64,000 nt of DNA, taken from assembly GCA_039111635.1 (NCBI GenBank), contig JBCAQO010000015.1:186001-250000 (forward strand), read 5' to 3'. The stretch comes from Heterobasidion occidentale (Eukaryota; Basidiomycota; Agaricomycetes; Russulales; Bondarzewiaceae). The translations under genes were made by a program, and so were the position numbers. Numbering within the stretch: position 1 is the first letter of the stretch; the number at the start of each line of letters is the position of its first letter. Below the pieces are notes generated by a model that was given only the letters and a program-made list of their open reading frames with translations, was not told the DNA's origin and searched no databases. Shown here piece by piece: positions 22,310 through 35,191 of this stretch.

Positions 22310-24387
22310 ATGGTCTCTTCTCACCTCGTAGAAGCGCTTTCATCACCTACAGATGCTTTACTTGAACTCTATAAAACTCAGGGACGCGGTGGCCAATCGT
22401 CAAGCATTGACTTTCCAACCGTCGTGACCAAACATTTTTCAGATGTCTTCAAATCCGACGATGCGTTCCGCGAAGTAGTAACTATGATAACACTCCATTT
22501 TGTTTCACTGACGGATCCATGTAGATTCCTCCACTTGATGTGCAACATTCCCCCGAGAGCCACCACGACCGTTCTCTCGTCCGATTTCGAGCGATGGTTC
22601 AAGACACTTCTCCCTCCCCTGAGATGTATCTATCGAAATCACCCTCTGGAAAGTGCGGCGGATGGGGCATTGCTCAAACAGAAGGTGATGATGAAGTCCA
22701 GATCGATTACTCGAATTTAAGAGACTGTTCGGTCGTCTGGGCTGTGAGCGTTCCTGGAGAGAGCCGATGGGTTCGGGAATGTGTAGATGGAAGCATACGA
22801 ACGAAAACCGAAGGTCTGTTCAACAGTAGTTGACTACTCCCTGCCTTCTGAGATCCCAACTCTCCAGATACAATTCTCCATGTACCTCAGCGGCCGCACA
22901 AGTACCCTCCCATCCAAGAGTCGCATATTGGTGTCCAAATTAAGGTACCCATAACCAGAATATCCAGCTCCTCCTTCACATAATCATCCTCCCAATGTTC
23001 CAGATTTATGAAAATCTCGGAAATAATCCGCCGAAAATGAACGATGTCCTCGACTTCGTCGGCATCCTCACTCATGAGCCGTAATGCTAGCCCTTGCTAA
23101 TTTTCGCATTATGTGCTCATGAAAATCCAGTTTGCACGCCGAGACCGATGTCATTTTACACGTGCCCACGTTGCATGTTTTGTTCACCAGACCACAGAAG
23201 CTGGATGTCCTCCCTGGACCCGAATTCAAAACGACTTCGACGGAAGCACTACAAAAAGAGCTCGTCTCATGGATTTCGGAGGAAGCTCTTGGAGGTGATC
23301 AAGACGCTGCCGAATGGGTCTTGCTCGCCTCCATTGCTCGTGTGTTCGTCTTACTTGTTTCATCTATCACTGGCTACTCTCAGCTTAATGCAATGTCTTA
23401 TGATTGATAGACAATCTCGTATCCGCTCCCTGAACCCGCCTTCTCTCACTTTATCACACTTCCCACCGCCTTCATCCCCTTCACTTGAGCCCCCGACCCC
23501 GACGATCTCTCATGTCCTTTCCCTTCTCCTTCCGACTTTCGTAACCCTCCCACTCTCCTTAGAGCTTCTCAACACGACCCCCTTCGTTCCAGAAAGTTCA
23601 GAAGAAGACCTCTCGTCTGGAGTTCTCCAACTTTCCAGCGGCACAACGCTCTTGATAACTGAGACCAATGTGCGAGAGGGTCAACTCGTGGAGAAAGGTG
23701 CGTTCCAAGCATATCATTTCTCAACAAATGAGCGACATCGTCTTCGCAGGAGTTATGAATGTCATGGCTATCCAAGACGTTATGGAGTCCCAGACCATAT
23801 CCTACAAATTTCCCTTCAGTCAATTTTCCTTCCCGACTGACATTCAATTCATTGTGCTCAGCGAAGGGAAGAAGAGTGCATTCCTGAAGGTTCATCTAAT
23901 TCCTCTATACCCTTTTCCAATCTGACAAATCGGTGCAGACAGACGTGACGGTCCCTCTGAGGCCTTCTGGCTCTCCAAACCTCTATAAGCCCCATGATCA
24001 GGTCATCTTACCTTCCTCGGAAAAGTTGGCCTCGTTCCGACGCCTCATACTCGACGCGAGGTTCGGCAAAATCGAAGTTGGGCAGCAAACGTCCGAGGTA
24101 CGTCCAAAGCATTGAGGCATCCCAGCTCATCCTCATTCATAAACATAGCACATCCAACAAGACTTTGTTGAAGAGAGGAAGTCTGACAAATCGATATCAT
24201 CCGACCATTTGAAGTTGAGCATCACGACGGCCAGGTAAGTCACTCTCAGTTCTTTGAGACCTTGATCAATTCACCTGCGTCGGACAACAGGTTATTGGGA
24301 CTGACATTGCTCGAGAAGGAGCTCACTATTGAGACATGGAAACGGTCAAAAGCTCTTGAAGCAAGGCGCAAGGCGCGATTAGATTAG
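22310..24387 (+). CDS. MCMBP: Mini-chromosome maintenance complex-binding protein (MCMBP / ETG1)
   Basis: Binds MCM3-7 and helps unload or stabilise the MCM helicase. Exon 1 starts at ATG 22310 (MVSSHLVEALSSPTDALLEL) and includes 'VLSSDFERWFKTLLPP' and the conserved 'RFRAMVQDTSPSPEMYLSK' block, followed by 'VWAVSVPGESRWVRE'. Downstream exons give 'EEALGGDQDAAEWVLLASIA', 'LSLTLSHFPPPSSPS', 'LPTFVTLPLSLELLNTTPFV', 'GTTLLITETNVREGQLVEKG' and 'SYKFPFSQFSFPTDIQFIVL', all in family order. The last exon ends 'LEARRKARLD' at 24387. Several short introns interrupt it (for example around 22815, 23335, 23925). It is convergent with the phosphopentomutase gene, 91 bp between stops. Confidence 0.9.
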
Positions 24388-24478
24388 CACGCACATGTGC
24401 ATCAGCCGACTCAACATGCATCATTGAGCGTTTTAATTGCCTGATGTATTCATATTACAACTTTATTGCATTTATCCA

Positions 24479-27400
24479 TCAGAATTGATGTTGTTGTGGT
24501 CGTCCGAGCTTGTTACGGCTTGCCTGAAGCCATTCCTCTCCAAGCTCTTGCACCACGTCATGTAGCACTCGTTTCACCGTCGACAAGTCCTTTCCACTAC
24601 CCTCTAGATAATACTTGATCTGGGTGTGTCCACGTAGTCATGAGCATCAAATGTTGTAAAGGGAACGGAGTCAGAAGTTGACATACCTTGGGTTCCGTGC
24701 CGCTAGTCCTGTTGAATGTGTCAAAACTTGTTGATATAGGCGTGCGGCAATGCCTCTTACCTTGTCGTCAACACAATTTTAATGCCATCCTGAGATTGTG
24801 CCCTGAATTGAATCATGTGCCCAGACGACAGTGGAAGCTTAGGCTTGTATTCTGGTGGTTTGGAACTATCGTAGCCGATAGTCAAGTCACAAACACCAGT
24901 GACGCTAAGCCCGGCAATGGTCTGAGGATAAGCCGGATGGTTCTGTGTGGCCTGAAATTCTCAATGGGATAAGATTGCGACTAGCAGTCGTGAATATGGA
25001 CTCACTTCTCCGTCATAGTTGCGGATGCGAGTGAAGATACGATCAATGATATGGGCATCATCGCAGATGAAATAACTGTTGCTTGTCTGAGAGCAAGTCA
25101 AATCAAAATCCGAGATGATGAAAGCTGATCCGTACTACAAAATAGCCGTATCTTATCATCCAGGTTAACCACACAAAAAATGGAGCTTAATCGCAAAACT
25201 CTCACCTTTCATAAAGCTCCTGGAGATATTCAGACGCTGTTTTTCCCTGTCGATGCAGTGAGGCTACAAGTTCCGCAAAAACGGCCTGTTCACGAGAATT
25301 GATGTCCAGGATCAGAACGTGTAGACAATGTGGACTGACTGTTGCTGCAACCCCGTCTTTGTCTCGGACCTCACAGCCAAACATATATCCAATGGCTTCC
25401 TCGTAACCAAACGGCACCTCGTAACCGTCTTTCACCAAGTTCAATGCAGTGTTTCCGATATACTTGAATCCTACACATCATCATTTAGGTCAGTAAATCA
25501 TCTCTAGAGTTCATATATTGCAATTTTTTGCCCACCGGTCAAGCACTCCACAAATCTGAATCCTTCGATGTGTGCCATAGTCTCTATCAGCTTAGAGCTT
25601 ACTGTGGAAGCAACCATAGCAAGCTGTTCTGTGTCGAACACGTCAATTACAACGGCAACTCAATCTCTGGATGGCTTACCCATAGGCTTTCCAGAAGCCT
25701 TATACAACTCCAATACTCGCCCAGCGAATAAAGTCCCTAATTGATCGCCTGTGAATATAGTCCAACTACCATCCGACCTTCAAAGCACCACGGAAGGTTC
25801 AGTCACTTGTATGCACAATGACGTGCATTTGAACCAACCTCTTTTCAGACGCGGAGAATCTGTCGGAATCCGGGTCCTGCGCTAAAACATACGCTGCCCC
25901 CACTTTGTCTGCTGTTTGGATTGCAAGGTCCTATGGCAATAATGACGAGAGATGATTGCAAGACGCATCAAGAACGTACCATTGCGCCTGTGGTAGGAAC
26001 AGAGCGTTCTGAGCAACGGCATGTGTCGACTCAGTACTGCACGTAACACACCTTTTTCCTCCGGATTTGGAAACCTTACTGTTGGGAATTCTGGGTCAGG
26101 GACCTGCTGTTCCTTTACTGGAATCAAAGGAGGGAGCCCGAATATCTCAAAAGCCTTGGCCACGAATGGGTGACTGACGCCGTGCATAGAAGTGTTGACA
26201 AATCTGACACCGGTCAGGGAATTGAGAGGGCTGTGGTTGTTCAATATCGAGACATGTCTGAGCATTGACTAATACCCACTCACGCAGAAACACACAATTT
26301 GCCTATGCTAGCGAAATAATCTTGTGCCAAATTATCGGTGGGATTTTGATAAAGTGGGGAAGACGTGATATCGTCCAGATCCCAGCTCTTCGGTTCAAGG
26401 TTGTCTTTGATAGAGTCAGCGATCCCTTTATCGTGCGGCCCGATTATCTGAGTGTTCAGAAAGGTCAGAAAGGTACGTTGACTTGTAGACCCATACGAGT
26501 CTCACCTGTACCGCATTTTCCCAGTAGACCTGCGTGAGTTTGTTATTCAATACATCTTCTCTGTACCGCCTATTCAATAATGAACACTAGCACGTAAACG
26601 CACTTTATACCCGTTGTCGTCCTGCAGGACAGTTTAGATGAATTTGGCCCATACTGTACAGCGATCCTTCACGCACCTTTGGATTATGGCTGGCTATCAG
26701 AAGTAATTTCAGTAGATATATTTGCACATGAGCGACGATATCACCTGTGATCATCACGCCGCATGCCGCGCGTAGCCTTTTGACGCCAAAGGGAACCCTA
26801 AGAGAAATTACGCATCTAAGTGAGAGCAGGCTATTTGATGAGCACGATCACTCGCACATGGGTGTATGAACCAGGCCTCGAAGCAGATGAACTTTGACAC
26901 CCTGTGCAATAAACGCCAAACCAGTCAACCTTGCCCATCGAGCTGAGTGATGTCGATGATCATGCCCAATGACCACACCGCGCTCCATCGCATTGTCTAC
27001 ATGCTTCAGAACATACGCGCAAAGACCCTACGAAGTACATTGAGTCAGATTTCTGGTATCTCAGAGTTATCGATCGTCTGCAGACCTGAGAGGATTGTAT
27101 TACTATGAGATCATTCATACGAGCCCAGCCAGCTTCCATTCGGCCTCTAAGACCTACCAGAGAAGTTGTGGGACGACAGCCGGATACATGAAGATGTTAT
27201 ACTCACCTGCCGTCCCAAATTCAATTCGATTTCTGATTTGAAAGATATTGAAATCTTGATCGAAAAAAGTGAGAATCCAGCGCCATGTTACCTCATCCTT
27301 TTCTCCAGCTCCCCTGTGTTTCCATTGTTTCGGAGTTGTTCAATCTCGTTTCTAGTGTCAGCATTCTAGGTGCGAAGGGGTGAGTATTTCGGTGCCATGA

Positions 27401-27490
27401 TCAGTATCAGGGTTCAGGGAAAGGATAGTCGTGTCTCACTTGATCCAGCCGAAGCCATTCGTCGACCAGGATATCGAGCGAGGTGGGCAT
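24479..27490 (-). CDS. PGM2: Phosphopentomutase / phosphoglucomutase, PGM2-like
   Basis: Alpha-D-phosphohexomutase family enzyme converting ribose-1-P/5-P (and glucose-1-P/6-P) in the cytosol. The start [17 protein letters not shown] at 27490 fits human PGM2 and yeast Pgm3 rather than the PGM1 group. Seen on the minus strand across many small exons: '[19 protein letters not shown]', the phosphoserine loop 'ITASHNPKDDNGYK' split by two introns, '[20 protein letters not shown]', '[19 protein letters not shown]', the metal loop 'DPDSDR', and the sugar-binding '[10 protein letters not shown]' with 'RDKDGVAA'. The C-terminal phosphate-binding domain ends at 24479. All catalytic motifs are present. 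Exon ends in 25.4-27.1 kb are approximate. Confidence 0.9.
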
Positions 27491-27871
27491 GCTTGAGTAC
27501 TGGGCCAAGTGCTTGATGCGACAGTGATCGTAGTTCCTGATAAGTCGTGCATGCCCCAATGACCAATCCCAACAGCTTTGCAACCCCGCGATCGAATCTG
27601 AATGCGCATTCCGCGAATGATTTATTTCGCCTCATAGGGCTCACTTCTCAGTATAAGAAGACACAAGATCCAGCTCGTTGATGATACTTGACCAGAGACG
27701 TGCAATCAATGCAAGAAAATGCGGCCGAGGGAATGCGGAACAGTATCTAGACACTCATACTTTGTCTCAGCTTGAGCAAAGTTTGAGTCCTCATCTAGCA
27801 CAGAGAACAGGATGCAGACACGAAGTGAATGAATATGTCGAACGGATGACCAGGCCATGTATGACCATGTC

Positions 27872-28575
27872 TCACAATCGCGCGGTGATCTTTTGGACCA
27901 ACTCTCTAGCATCGTCGTCGTCCAACTCCTCACGAGCCTCGAATTCCATTCGATGCATTTCCTTATGTGTCGGAGGGTGCCTCTTTGAGTCTACATGCTT
28001 GCTTTTGATACCAGGTGTCGCGGTCGAACCAAAAGTCGGTGCCGGAATAACATGGTAATGAACCTAGACAAAAGCAATCAGTTGCGTTTACATTCCACGG
28101 GCTGACCGAACGTGACTTACATGCGGGACAGCCTGCGCATACTCCTGATTGCAGACAACATTCAAAGCTGTATTATGCAGAGCTGTAGCATTGCATTCGC
28201 ATCAAAATATATGACGCGAATTATGAGTAAACAGTAAACCTTCTGTCAATGCACGCGAGACATGGGCCACCGCTTCACCTAAGGCACCAGCATATTCGGG
28301 AGGAAGTTCAGATATCCGTGCACAATGAGTCTTCGGTACGATGAGGGTATGGCCAGGGCGGAGAGGCAGGATATCTATGACATGGATGAACTCGAAGCCA
28401 ATGAACGAAAAGAGACGCTTTTCAGACCCAGGAATGCTATGACTTTATCAGTTTCGTACAAACGGTGAGCTTCCACATCCTGACGGATTATTCGACAGAA
28501 GATGCAATCCGGGCCGTCCGTCCAAGATGGTCCTACTTCACGATTGACATGATCCTCAATGAGAAAAGAAGTCAT
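27872..28575 (-). CDS. HIT-domain protein (histidine triad nucleotide hydrolase/transferase)
   Basis: Starts MTSFLIEDHVNREVGPSW at 28575; 'DCIFCRIIRQDVEAHRLYET' is the classical HIT opening (the CxxC-like start of Hint/Aph proteins). It continues with 'ILPLRPGHTLIVPKTHCARI'. The catalytic triad HxHxH is split by an intron: '..AQAVPH' is spliced to 'VHYHVIPAP', giving H-V-H-Y-H. The protein ends with a charged tail 'ELDDDDARELVQKITARL'. The family hydrolyses AMP-linked substrates such as AMP-lysine or diadenosine polyphosphates; the exact substrate is unknown. Tandem with the phosphopentomutase gene, upstream of its start. Confidence 0.88.
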
Positions 28576-28892
28576 ATCTTCGATCTTGTTGGGTAGATGG
28601 CTGTTTCATCCGTTAACGTCAACAAATGAGGATTTGGATATAGAAAGCTGCGATGTTCACCCTGCACAGAATTGTCCTCACAACGCACATGGGGGTCGAA
28701 ATCGAGAGGACGCGGCAGGACGCGGCCCAGTAACACTCTCGGGTAGCTCGGCATCTTGGCGGGCCGTCAGGCACCCGTCAGGCCCGTATTCCTAATATTC
28801 CACTCATTCCGGACCCCGACTACCTGCGATTTTCTCCTACCTGAACCTGGCATAATTTGAAGAAACGCACTCAGGTTGGCGTCATCTATACG
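28576..28892. promoter_or_regulatory. Intergenic divergent promoter, HIT gene (-) / methyltransferase (+)
   Basis: About 317 bp between two divergent start codons. No gene recognised inside it. No clear TATA box was seen. Confidence 0.4.
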
Positions 28893-30131
28893 ATGTCTCG
28901 AGGCAACCGAGTCGCATCGTCAGGAAACATGTCTACTTCGATGCGAGACAATTACAATGAACACGGTGTTGGCGAGGTACCGACAGCAGAATTCACCTTG
29001 AGATGTCTATCGTGGTCCTGATACGATTTCGAACAGTATTATAAAAAGGTGGGCGCCACGTACAGAAATCCACACTACCTGGGCGTACGCCAGTGCCTCT
29101 TTGCATGGTTCACGACGTAATTTTACATTACCTTGTAATTGCAATTCCGATTGACCCAGTGAAGTTGGTGGCAACAGGAGCACGCCAATATCGACACAAG
29201 AGGACCAACAATATTTGACATGGCATGCGGTGTGCCCTCACAAAGTGTCTCTTTGTCAATGTTCACGCTCACCTAGCTCTCTAGGAAGGTGAACCCCAAC
29301 CATTTTGCTGCGGGCGGGACGTTTACATTCCCCCCTCGCTCAAAGTGGAGAAGTAATCATCGCCCTCCAAGAATGGTGGTTGAGCGGGCTATCTACAAAT
29401 AACCAGCCCACTCCAACCGAAACCATACAAAGGGCTGTTCCCTTGCCACGTTCCAAATCACGTCTACTCGTCCCACAGCTATATTCGCATACCCCAACGC
29501 CATTGGTAATGGCTGCTGACCCTGTGAGATATTCGCAACTATCATACTACTCAGGCTATTTGACCTGGCTGCCCACAGTATACGTCGGAAGCATTCAAGG
29601 CACGCACATCCTTACCTTGTGCTGCGCTCTCCTTTTCCGATATCGCACAAGGCGTTATGCCTGACTCGACATCACGCCTGCCACTGTCTGCGCCTGCTCA
29701 GGCTACGACCACCGAAAGCGAAGGTGCAGTTTCCCGCCGGGAAATTCTCCCAAATGTAGTCGAAATGGTCATATGCTCTTTCGCATTGCACCTGATCGAA
29801 ACTCCTTCTGAGCTCTTCGCATTGCTGTGGGAGCTGAGCACGAAATGTCGTTGGCTAGTCATCCTAGCACCGCACAAAAAGCCACAGGTAGCATTGTTAC
29901 TATGAGCACTCAGATGATGACTGGCTGATGTGCTTGTCCTATACAGATCAAGGACGGCTGGGGATGGTCAAAATGGGATACAGAAAAATGGTCCAACTGT
30001 AGCATGGCTGAAGTTCAGGGAGAATTCTTGTTTGATAGGTACATATGGTCTCCTGCGTCTCAAGCCAACCCACAGCTAACGCCGCCATTAGAGTGCATTG
30101 TCGTATATATCGTAGTTTGAATATTCCTTGA
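28893..30131 (+). CDS. Class I SAM-dependent methyltransferase, uncharacterised fungal type
   Basis: Start at 28893 (MSRGNRVASSGNMSTSMRDN). After a short intron comes 'YYKKVGATYRNPHYLGVRQC', a typical opening of this fungal family. Motif I lies at about 29210-29225 ('FDMACG') and continues after an intron as 'SGEVIIALQEWW'. Motif IV-like 'VVEMVICSFALHLIETPSEL' follows, then 'KCRWLVILAPHKKPQ', and the end 'DRVHCRIYRSLNIP'. The splice around motif I (about 29229-29350) could not be fully resolved. The substrate is unknown. Convergent with SHE9, 93 bp between stops. Confidence 0.72.
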
Positions 30132-30224
30132 TACAATGCCGATGTCGTCTCTCAGTTGGTATTAAATCAAGCTTAAAATCCGGTCGATATATGCAGAGTA
30201 TCTGAGAATGAGATATCATCTTGG

Positions 30225-31516
30225 CTAACTGCCAAACCATCCGCGAGCGAGCCACCCTAGTGCGCCCGCGACGAAAGCACCGGAGGCCAGTACAGCAGCT
30301 ACGTCCCGTTGCTTCGACACAGAGACGAGCCGCTCTATAGCTGGGCCGGCCTTTTCATCGACCGCTTCTGGTGGTTCGTCCACCGCGACTTGTTCAGTGC
30401 GGCTCGGATTCCCCTTGACCTCTGCAGCCAACACGAGGCTCTCGAGCATCATGTCCCGCGCCTCCAGCCTTCCCTCCAAGGCGCTTATGCTCTCCCTCAC
30501 TAACTCCCCATTCGCCCTCTCCAGTTCCTCCACCTTCCGCTCGAATGTCTGGGCCAAGCGCTTTCTCTTCCACGGCTCGACCAACACGATCGCGAGCACG
30601 AACACGAACACGTTGACGCCGAGCACCGCGAGCTGCCCATACGAGGACACGCTGCGGATCTTGTCTGACCAGACCTGTTCCTCGTGGTACCGCGCGAGGA
30701 TCGCGCGCATGAGCTCGCTGAACTCCCGCTCTACCTCGTCCTCGGTCGCGCCCACCTCCGCTTTCGCGCGCGCCTCCTCCTGCTCATACAAGTGGTCCTG
30801 CCGCACGAGGACCGTGAAGCGCCCGACGTCCGCGTCATTCCACAATGACTTGCGCTGGAGCAGGTCGTTGACCTCTCGTTGCGAGTTGGAACGCTGTTGC
30901 ACGGCCTCCTCATACGCTGTCTTGGCATCCCGCGCAGCCGTGCGTGCCGCGGCGATGCGCGCCTCTATGCATGTCAGTCACTCAGCTCGACCCATTGCAG
31001 AAATACAAAAGGAAAGAAAAAATATTGAAAGAGACGAGAAAGCAAACAAAGCGAACATGAAAACAGCCGTGAAAACACACCTTGATCGACTACCCGTCGT
31101 TTGAGCGCCTCGATCTCCTCGTACCCTGTCACCTTGTTGATTCGTCCACCGAGCTGGGAGAACGACGTTCCGAGTGACGCAACGAGCTCGTCGGTGCGCT
31201 TTCGCACGATGATGGCATTGCGCTCCGTCCAATATCGGAGTTGTTCTCGAGCGCGAGCGACGTGGTCTTCCGGACTGATGTGGTCGGCTAAAGGGGAACC
31301 GGGGTCTAACGGAGGTGGTCGTGGCGAGGCGTCCGTGTCTGCAACAATAGACTGGGGCGAGGAAGGTTCAGACGTCGACACATCCTGCCTAGCGGCCCCG
31401 GATGGAGTCGTATCACCAGTGGACGAGGGATGCGCTGTAGAATACCATGACTTTGGAGACGTCGATGCGGCGGAAATACGGAAGACAGATGGTCTTGAGA
31501 CGACCGCTCTTAGCAT
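30225..31516 (-). CDS. SHE9: Mitochondrial inner-membrane protein She9/Mdm33
   Basis: Needed for normal mitochondrial morphology and inner-membrane fission in yeast. Two exons (31516-31081 and 30964-30225) join to 391 aa. The N-terminus is a basic, Ser-rich presequence ('MLRAVVSRPSVFRISAASTS'). Then come the She9 core 'LRYWTERNAIIVRKRTDELV', 'RINKVTGYEEIEALKRRV' and, across the intron, coiled coil 'EARIAAARTAARDAKTAYEE'. One TM segment follows ('YGQLAVLGVNVFVFVLAIVL') with 'VEPWKRKRL', and a second hydrophobic segment lies at the extreme C-terminus ('VLASGAFVAGALGWLARGWF'). Confidence 0.92.
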
Positions 31517-32001
31517 TTGAATACTCTGGAATGAACGTGGTCTCCGTGGCTGACCTTACAGCAGATGGTCGCTCCGTAGGTCGGTGGTGGACGTGGAGAA
31601 AGAGAGCAAGATTCGAAACCGACTTCGTCCGAACCAATACTCGCGATCTTCAAGACATTATTCCGATAAATTATTCTTAGCTATTGCACATCTCCATGGC
31701 GGAGGAATCCAATCCAAACCTATATACAACGTCCCTCGCCCCCTTGGATAACCCAGTAAGTAGTTAATCCAGTAACCAGCCTAATCAGTTGGCAGGCGCG
31801 CCCACGACGCTTCTACACACATAACGAGAAAACAGCCGAAGAAACGAAGGTGGTAAAGTGGTAGGCTAGCAGTCGTAATGCGATAATTCACAGATGTATG
31901 GAGGATGATAGCAAACAGCGACCGAGTGAATGCATGAAAACGAAACGAAACCCGAGCTCAAACCAAGCCCGGCGCCCGAACCAGAGGGAGAGACCTGTCC
32001 C
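31517..32001. other. Intergenic, no gene seen
   Basis: This stretch holds the SHE9 promoter and the 3' untranslated region of the P450 reductase gene, both on the minus strand. Only short frames without similarity are present. Confidence 0.4.
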
Positions 32002-34377
32002 TCAGCTCCACACATCCAGCATCAACCGCGACCGCTCCTTGAGCAACTTGACCTCCGCAGCGCCCTCGACCTCCGCACTGCCGCCCTTCGCCTCACCCAA
32101 GATCCGCGCCAGCGCCTCCTCGACGGCTTTGCTCATGCTCTTCGCGTCACCACAGATGTACACATAGCCCTTGCCGTTAAGAATGGCATCGGCGATTTGT
32201 GCGCGCTCCTGCCAGACCAAGTCCTGTACGTAGATCTTGCTGCCGTCGGGCTTGTATGGCGGCTCGCGGGAGAAGGCGCAGTGCAGCTCGAACTTGCCAC
32301 GCAGCTCCTTGGTGTATTCTGGCCACTCTTCTTTGTACAGGAAGTCCTCAGTCGAGCGACGGCAACCGTAGAAAAGCGTGATGCGGCCCCAATCGTTAAG
32401 TGCGTCAGGACCGTTCTTCTCGATCGTGCGACGGGCGAGGGCCACACGCTCCTGAACGAAACCGCGGAAAGGTGCAACGCCCTGAAGTTCCCAAGACCAA
32501 TGATCAGAGCCGTAACCAATGGGCATACCACAATCAATCTGAAGTACTCACAGTGCCAGGACCAATCATGATGATAGGGCTCTTCGGGTTTGTGGGAAGC
32601 CTGAAAGTCGAGCGACGGACGTGGATCGGAGCTTTGTAAATACCGTTGTCGAGATGAGCACCGCGAGGTCCTTCGATGGCGTACGAGGGCACGGCGACCG
32701 AAGCAGGCTTGCCAGAGGGGTCGCTCAGTAGAGGAGCTGACTCCCCGTTGGCCGCGAACTTGAGGTTAAGTAGGTAGTTGGAACCGACACCGTACACCCA
32801 CTTCTGCGGTACGCGTTCGCCTGCAGACTGGTATTTGAGAACGACGCAAGTGACGTGGATGGTGGTCGGGTGCAATTTGGGACTGGAGGAGATGGAGTAG
32901 TACCGAGGCTGCAAGCGAGAAATCGACGATACGATGATATCGAAAGGAATATTCCAAACAGTTGTGTTCTCGGGAGTGGGGACAGCCGTGATATCGTTAC
33001 CGGCAGCGAGTTGAAGAAGTTCGCCAAGTTTGAGACAACCATCGTTGACTACGGAAGCGTACTCGTCCTTGTGCTGGTTGAGGTTCTTCAAAAATGCCTC
33101 GGCCTCCGGGGTGGGCGCATACTTAGAAAGGGCGCCGAGAATCTGACGGCCAGCAACGGCGGAGATATCAAGGTAGTGCCGGAAGACGGTGCCGTAAGTA
33201 GTGGGGACGGGGAAAGGAACCTTGGCGAGAGCAGGGTCCAAGGACTCGATGCCAATAACGGTGTCACGCTTCTCGTAGAGTCCAAGAGCACAAAGTAAAC
33301 GGTCAACCTCCGCATCAGCATTAGACGGCCAGACTCCAACGTGGTCACCGTGCTGGTATGTGATGCCAGAGCCTTCGATGTTGAGCTCAATGTGCACGCA
33401 GTTGCGGTCGTCGACGATCTGGAATAACTCGCGAGATACAGCGATAGGAGACGGGTAAGGGTTCTTGGCATCGTGAATGCCTTTCGACCTGGTCAAAGCA
33501 CGTGCAGACAATTCGCCTAGGGTATATTTAAGCTTTGGCACGGCAACAATGGTAAATGATGATCACTTACCACGGTAGACCTTCTCCGGAGGGTGGGATT
33601 CGAGTTCGTTTACGGCGAAATCAGCCGTGTCGCTGCCCTGGCCTTCCTCAACACCCATAACGCGAGCAAACTCTTCCCACATGCCATCCTTCCATTCCAG
33701 ATAGTCCTCCTCCATGCTCTTATCGTCGTCACCCTCTCCGCGTTCGCCGATACGAGTAGCGCCCATTTTCGAAAGGTGCTGATCAACCTGCTTGGCGATG
33801 ACATTGTAATGCTCGTATGTCCTGTTACCGAGACCAAAGACAACGTATTTGAGATCGTCAAGTTTATGTTCGCCGTTGGAGAATTCGAAAGAGTCGTCAG
33901 CTAGGTTCTGCATGAGCTGTACGGCATTGTCGGTGGGTTCTCCTTCTCCGTAGGTAGCCATAACGAAAATGGCAGCGCAGTCTTCCGGAAGCGTGTCAAG
34001 GTTTTCAAAGTCATACTCTTCGGGGTCGCAGACGAGGGAAGTGAGACCAAACTTGGACTTGGCCTCTTTGGCGATGCGGATGGCGTATTCCTCAGCCGTG
34101 CCGGTTTGAGAGCCGTAGAAGATGACCAGGCGCTTTTTCTGTACGTAACGAAAGTCAGACACGTACGACGGGGACGCTGAAAATAAAAACATACGCCAGC
34201 CTTCAACTTTGCAACGAAGTCTCGGGGATTTCCACCGCCGTTCGATTCCTTGGAAGGGATGGCGACCGCTTTCGACTTTGATGATGGTGCGAAGAGCTGG
34301 TCGCGGAAGAGATAGATGGCGGCTAAGACGACGCCGACCGCGAGGACGGCGACGTCTGACGAGGAGGAGATGGCCAT
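32002..34377 (-). CDS. CPR1: NADPH-cytochrome P450 reductase
   Basis: ER-anchored diflavin reductase that passes electrons from NADPH to P450s and other haem enzymes. Four exons (34377-34195, 34138-33571, 33516-32552, 32481-32002) give 731 aa. The N-terminal anchor is 'VAVLAVGVVLAAIYLF'. The FMN domain starts 'KKRLVIFYGSQTGTAEEYA', with 'VMATYGEGEPTDNA' and 'VFGLGNRTYEHYN'. The FAD domain has 'RYYSISSSPKLHP', the NADPH domain '[20 protein letters not shown]', 'LFYGCRRSTEDFLY' and 'YVYICGDAKSMSKAVEEAL', and the terminal 'DVWS' carries the conserved aromatic residue. Placing the second intron acceptor just before 'GELSARAL' restores the family sequence. The gene's partner could be the P450 at 60-62 kb. 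Confidence 0.97.
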
Positions 34378-35191
34378 GAGAGGAGGGGCGACGACGACGA
34401 GGGTCGGTCGACGGAGGGCGGAGGGAGGAGAGGATGTACGGACAGACGAGGGAGATGATCGTGCGATGCATATATATTCCTCCTCATCGGACTCCGGCGG
34501 TCCCCATCCCGCTTATTAGGTCAGCACACATCGCGCGCTGCTTTGTCATCTCCGGTGTCTGCTTCCCCTCTCTTCTCTTCGCTGCCGACTCGACTCAAAC
34601 CCGGGATTCGCTTCGTCTGCGTCTCGTCAGCTTGCGCCCGTGCTCTCTTTGAGTCTCTTTGAGACCTCTCAACAGCTGCTGCATCGCTCACAGCTCACAA
34701 GCTTTTCATCGCATGCAGATGCTCCGCGTACATAGATCCATGCATATATGATATGATGTCCATCATTCTCCACCATCTGAAGGGGTAACAGACGCCACAT
34801 TTAGCATTGCAGTGATGCTCGATAGTCGCTCAATTCGTTCGGCTAAGCGCCACGCCTCCGTGCATACCCAGACACCTTCCCTCATTGTCAGAACCGTAAA
34901 ACGAGACACGCGGAAGTAAACTGACCATATTCCAAATGGTCGGCCTATAGCACCATCTTATCTGATAGACAACCACGTCCCTTGACGAGGAACGTTTGTA
35001 CGAATTCACAATAGTCTCACAACAACTCTTACCAGTGACGAAAGACCGCCCTCACAATCTTCCTCGGATGTCGGATCGTCCTACAACTCAATCCAACTTT
35101 GCTTTCCCTAATCTCCGAAGTAGCCATTCATTCGCCGATGGCTTTCGGCCTCCAGGCGTCGGTTCTAATGAGTAAGTAAAAGCCTTGACGA
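34378..35191. promoter_or_regulatory. P450 reductase promoter and intergenic stretch
   Basis: A TATA-like 'tatatatt' at about 34470-34478 lies roughly 95 bp upstream of the reductase ATG, in a suitable position. The rest, to about 35060, has no supported gene. An isolated ATG-GT exon-like stretch on the plus strand at 35068-35171 is discussed in the findings. Confidence 0.4.
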
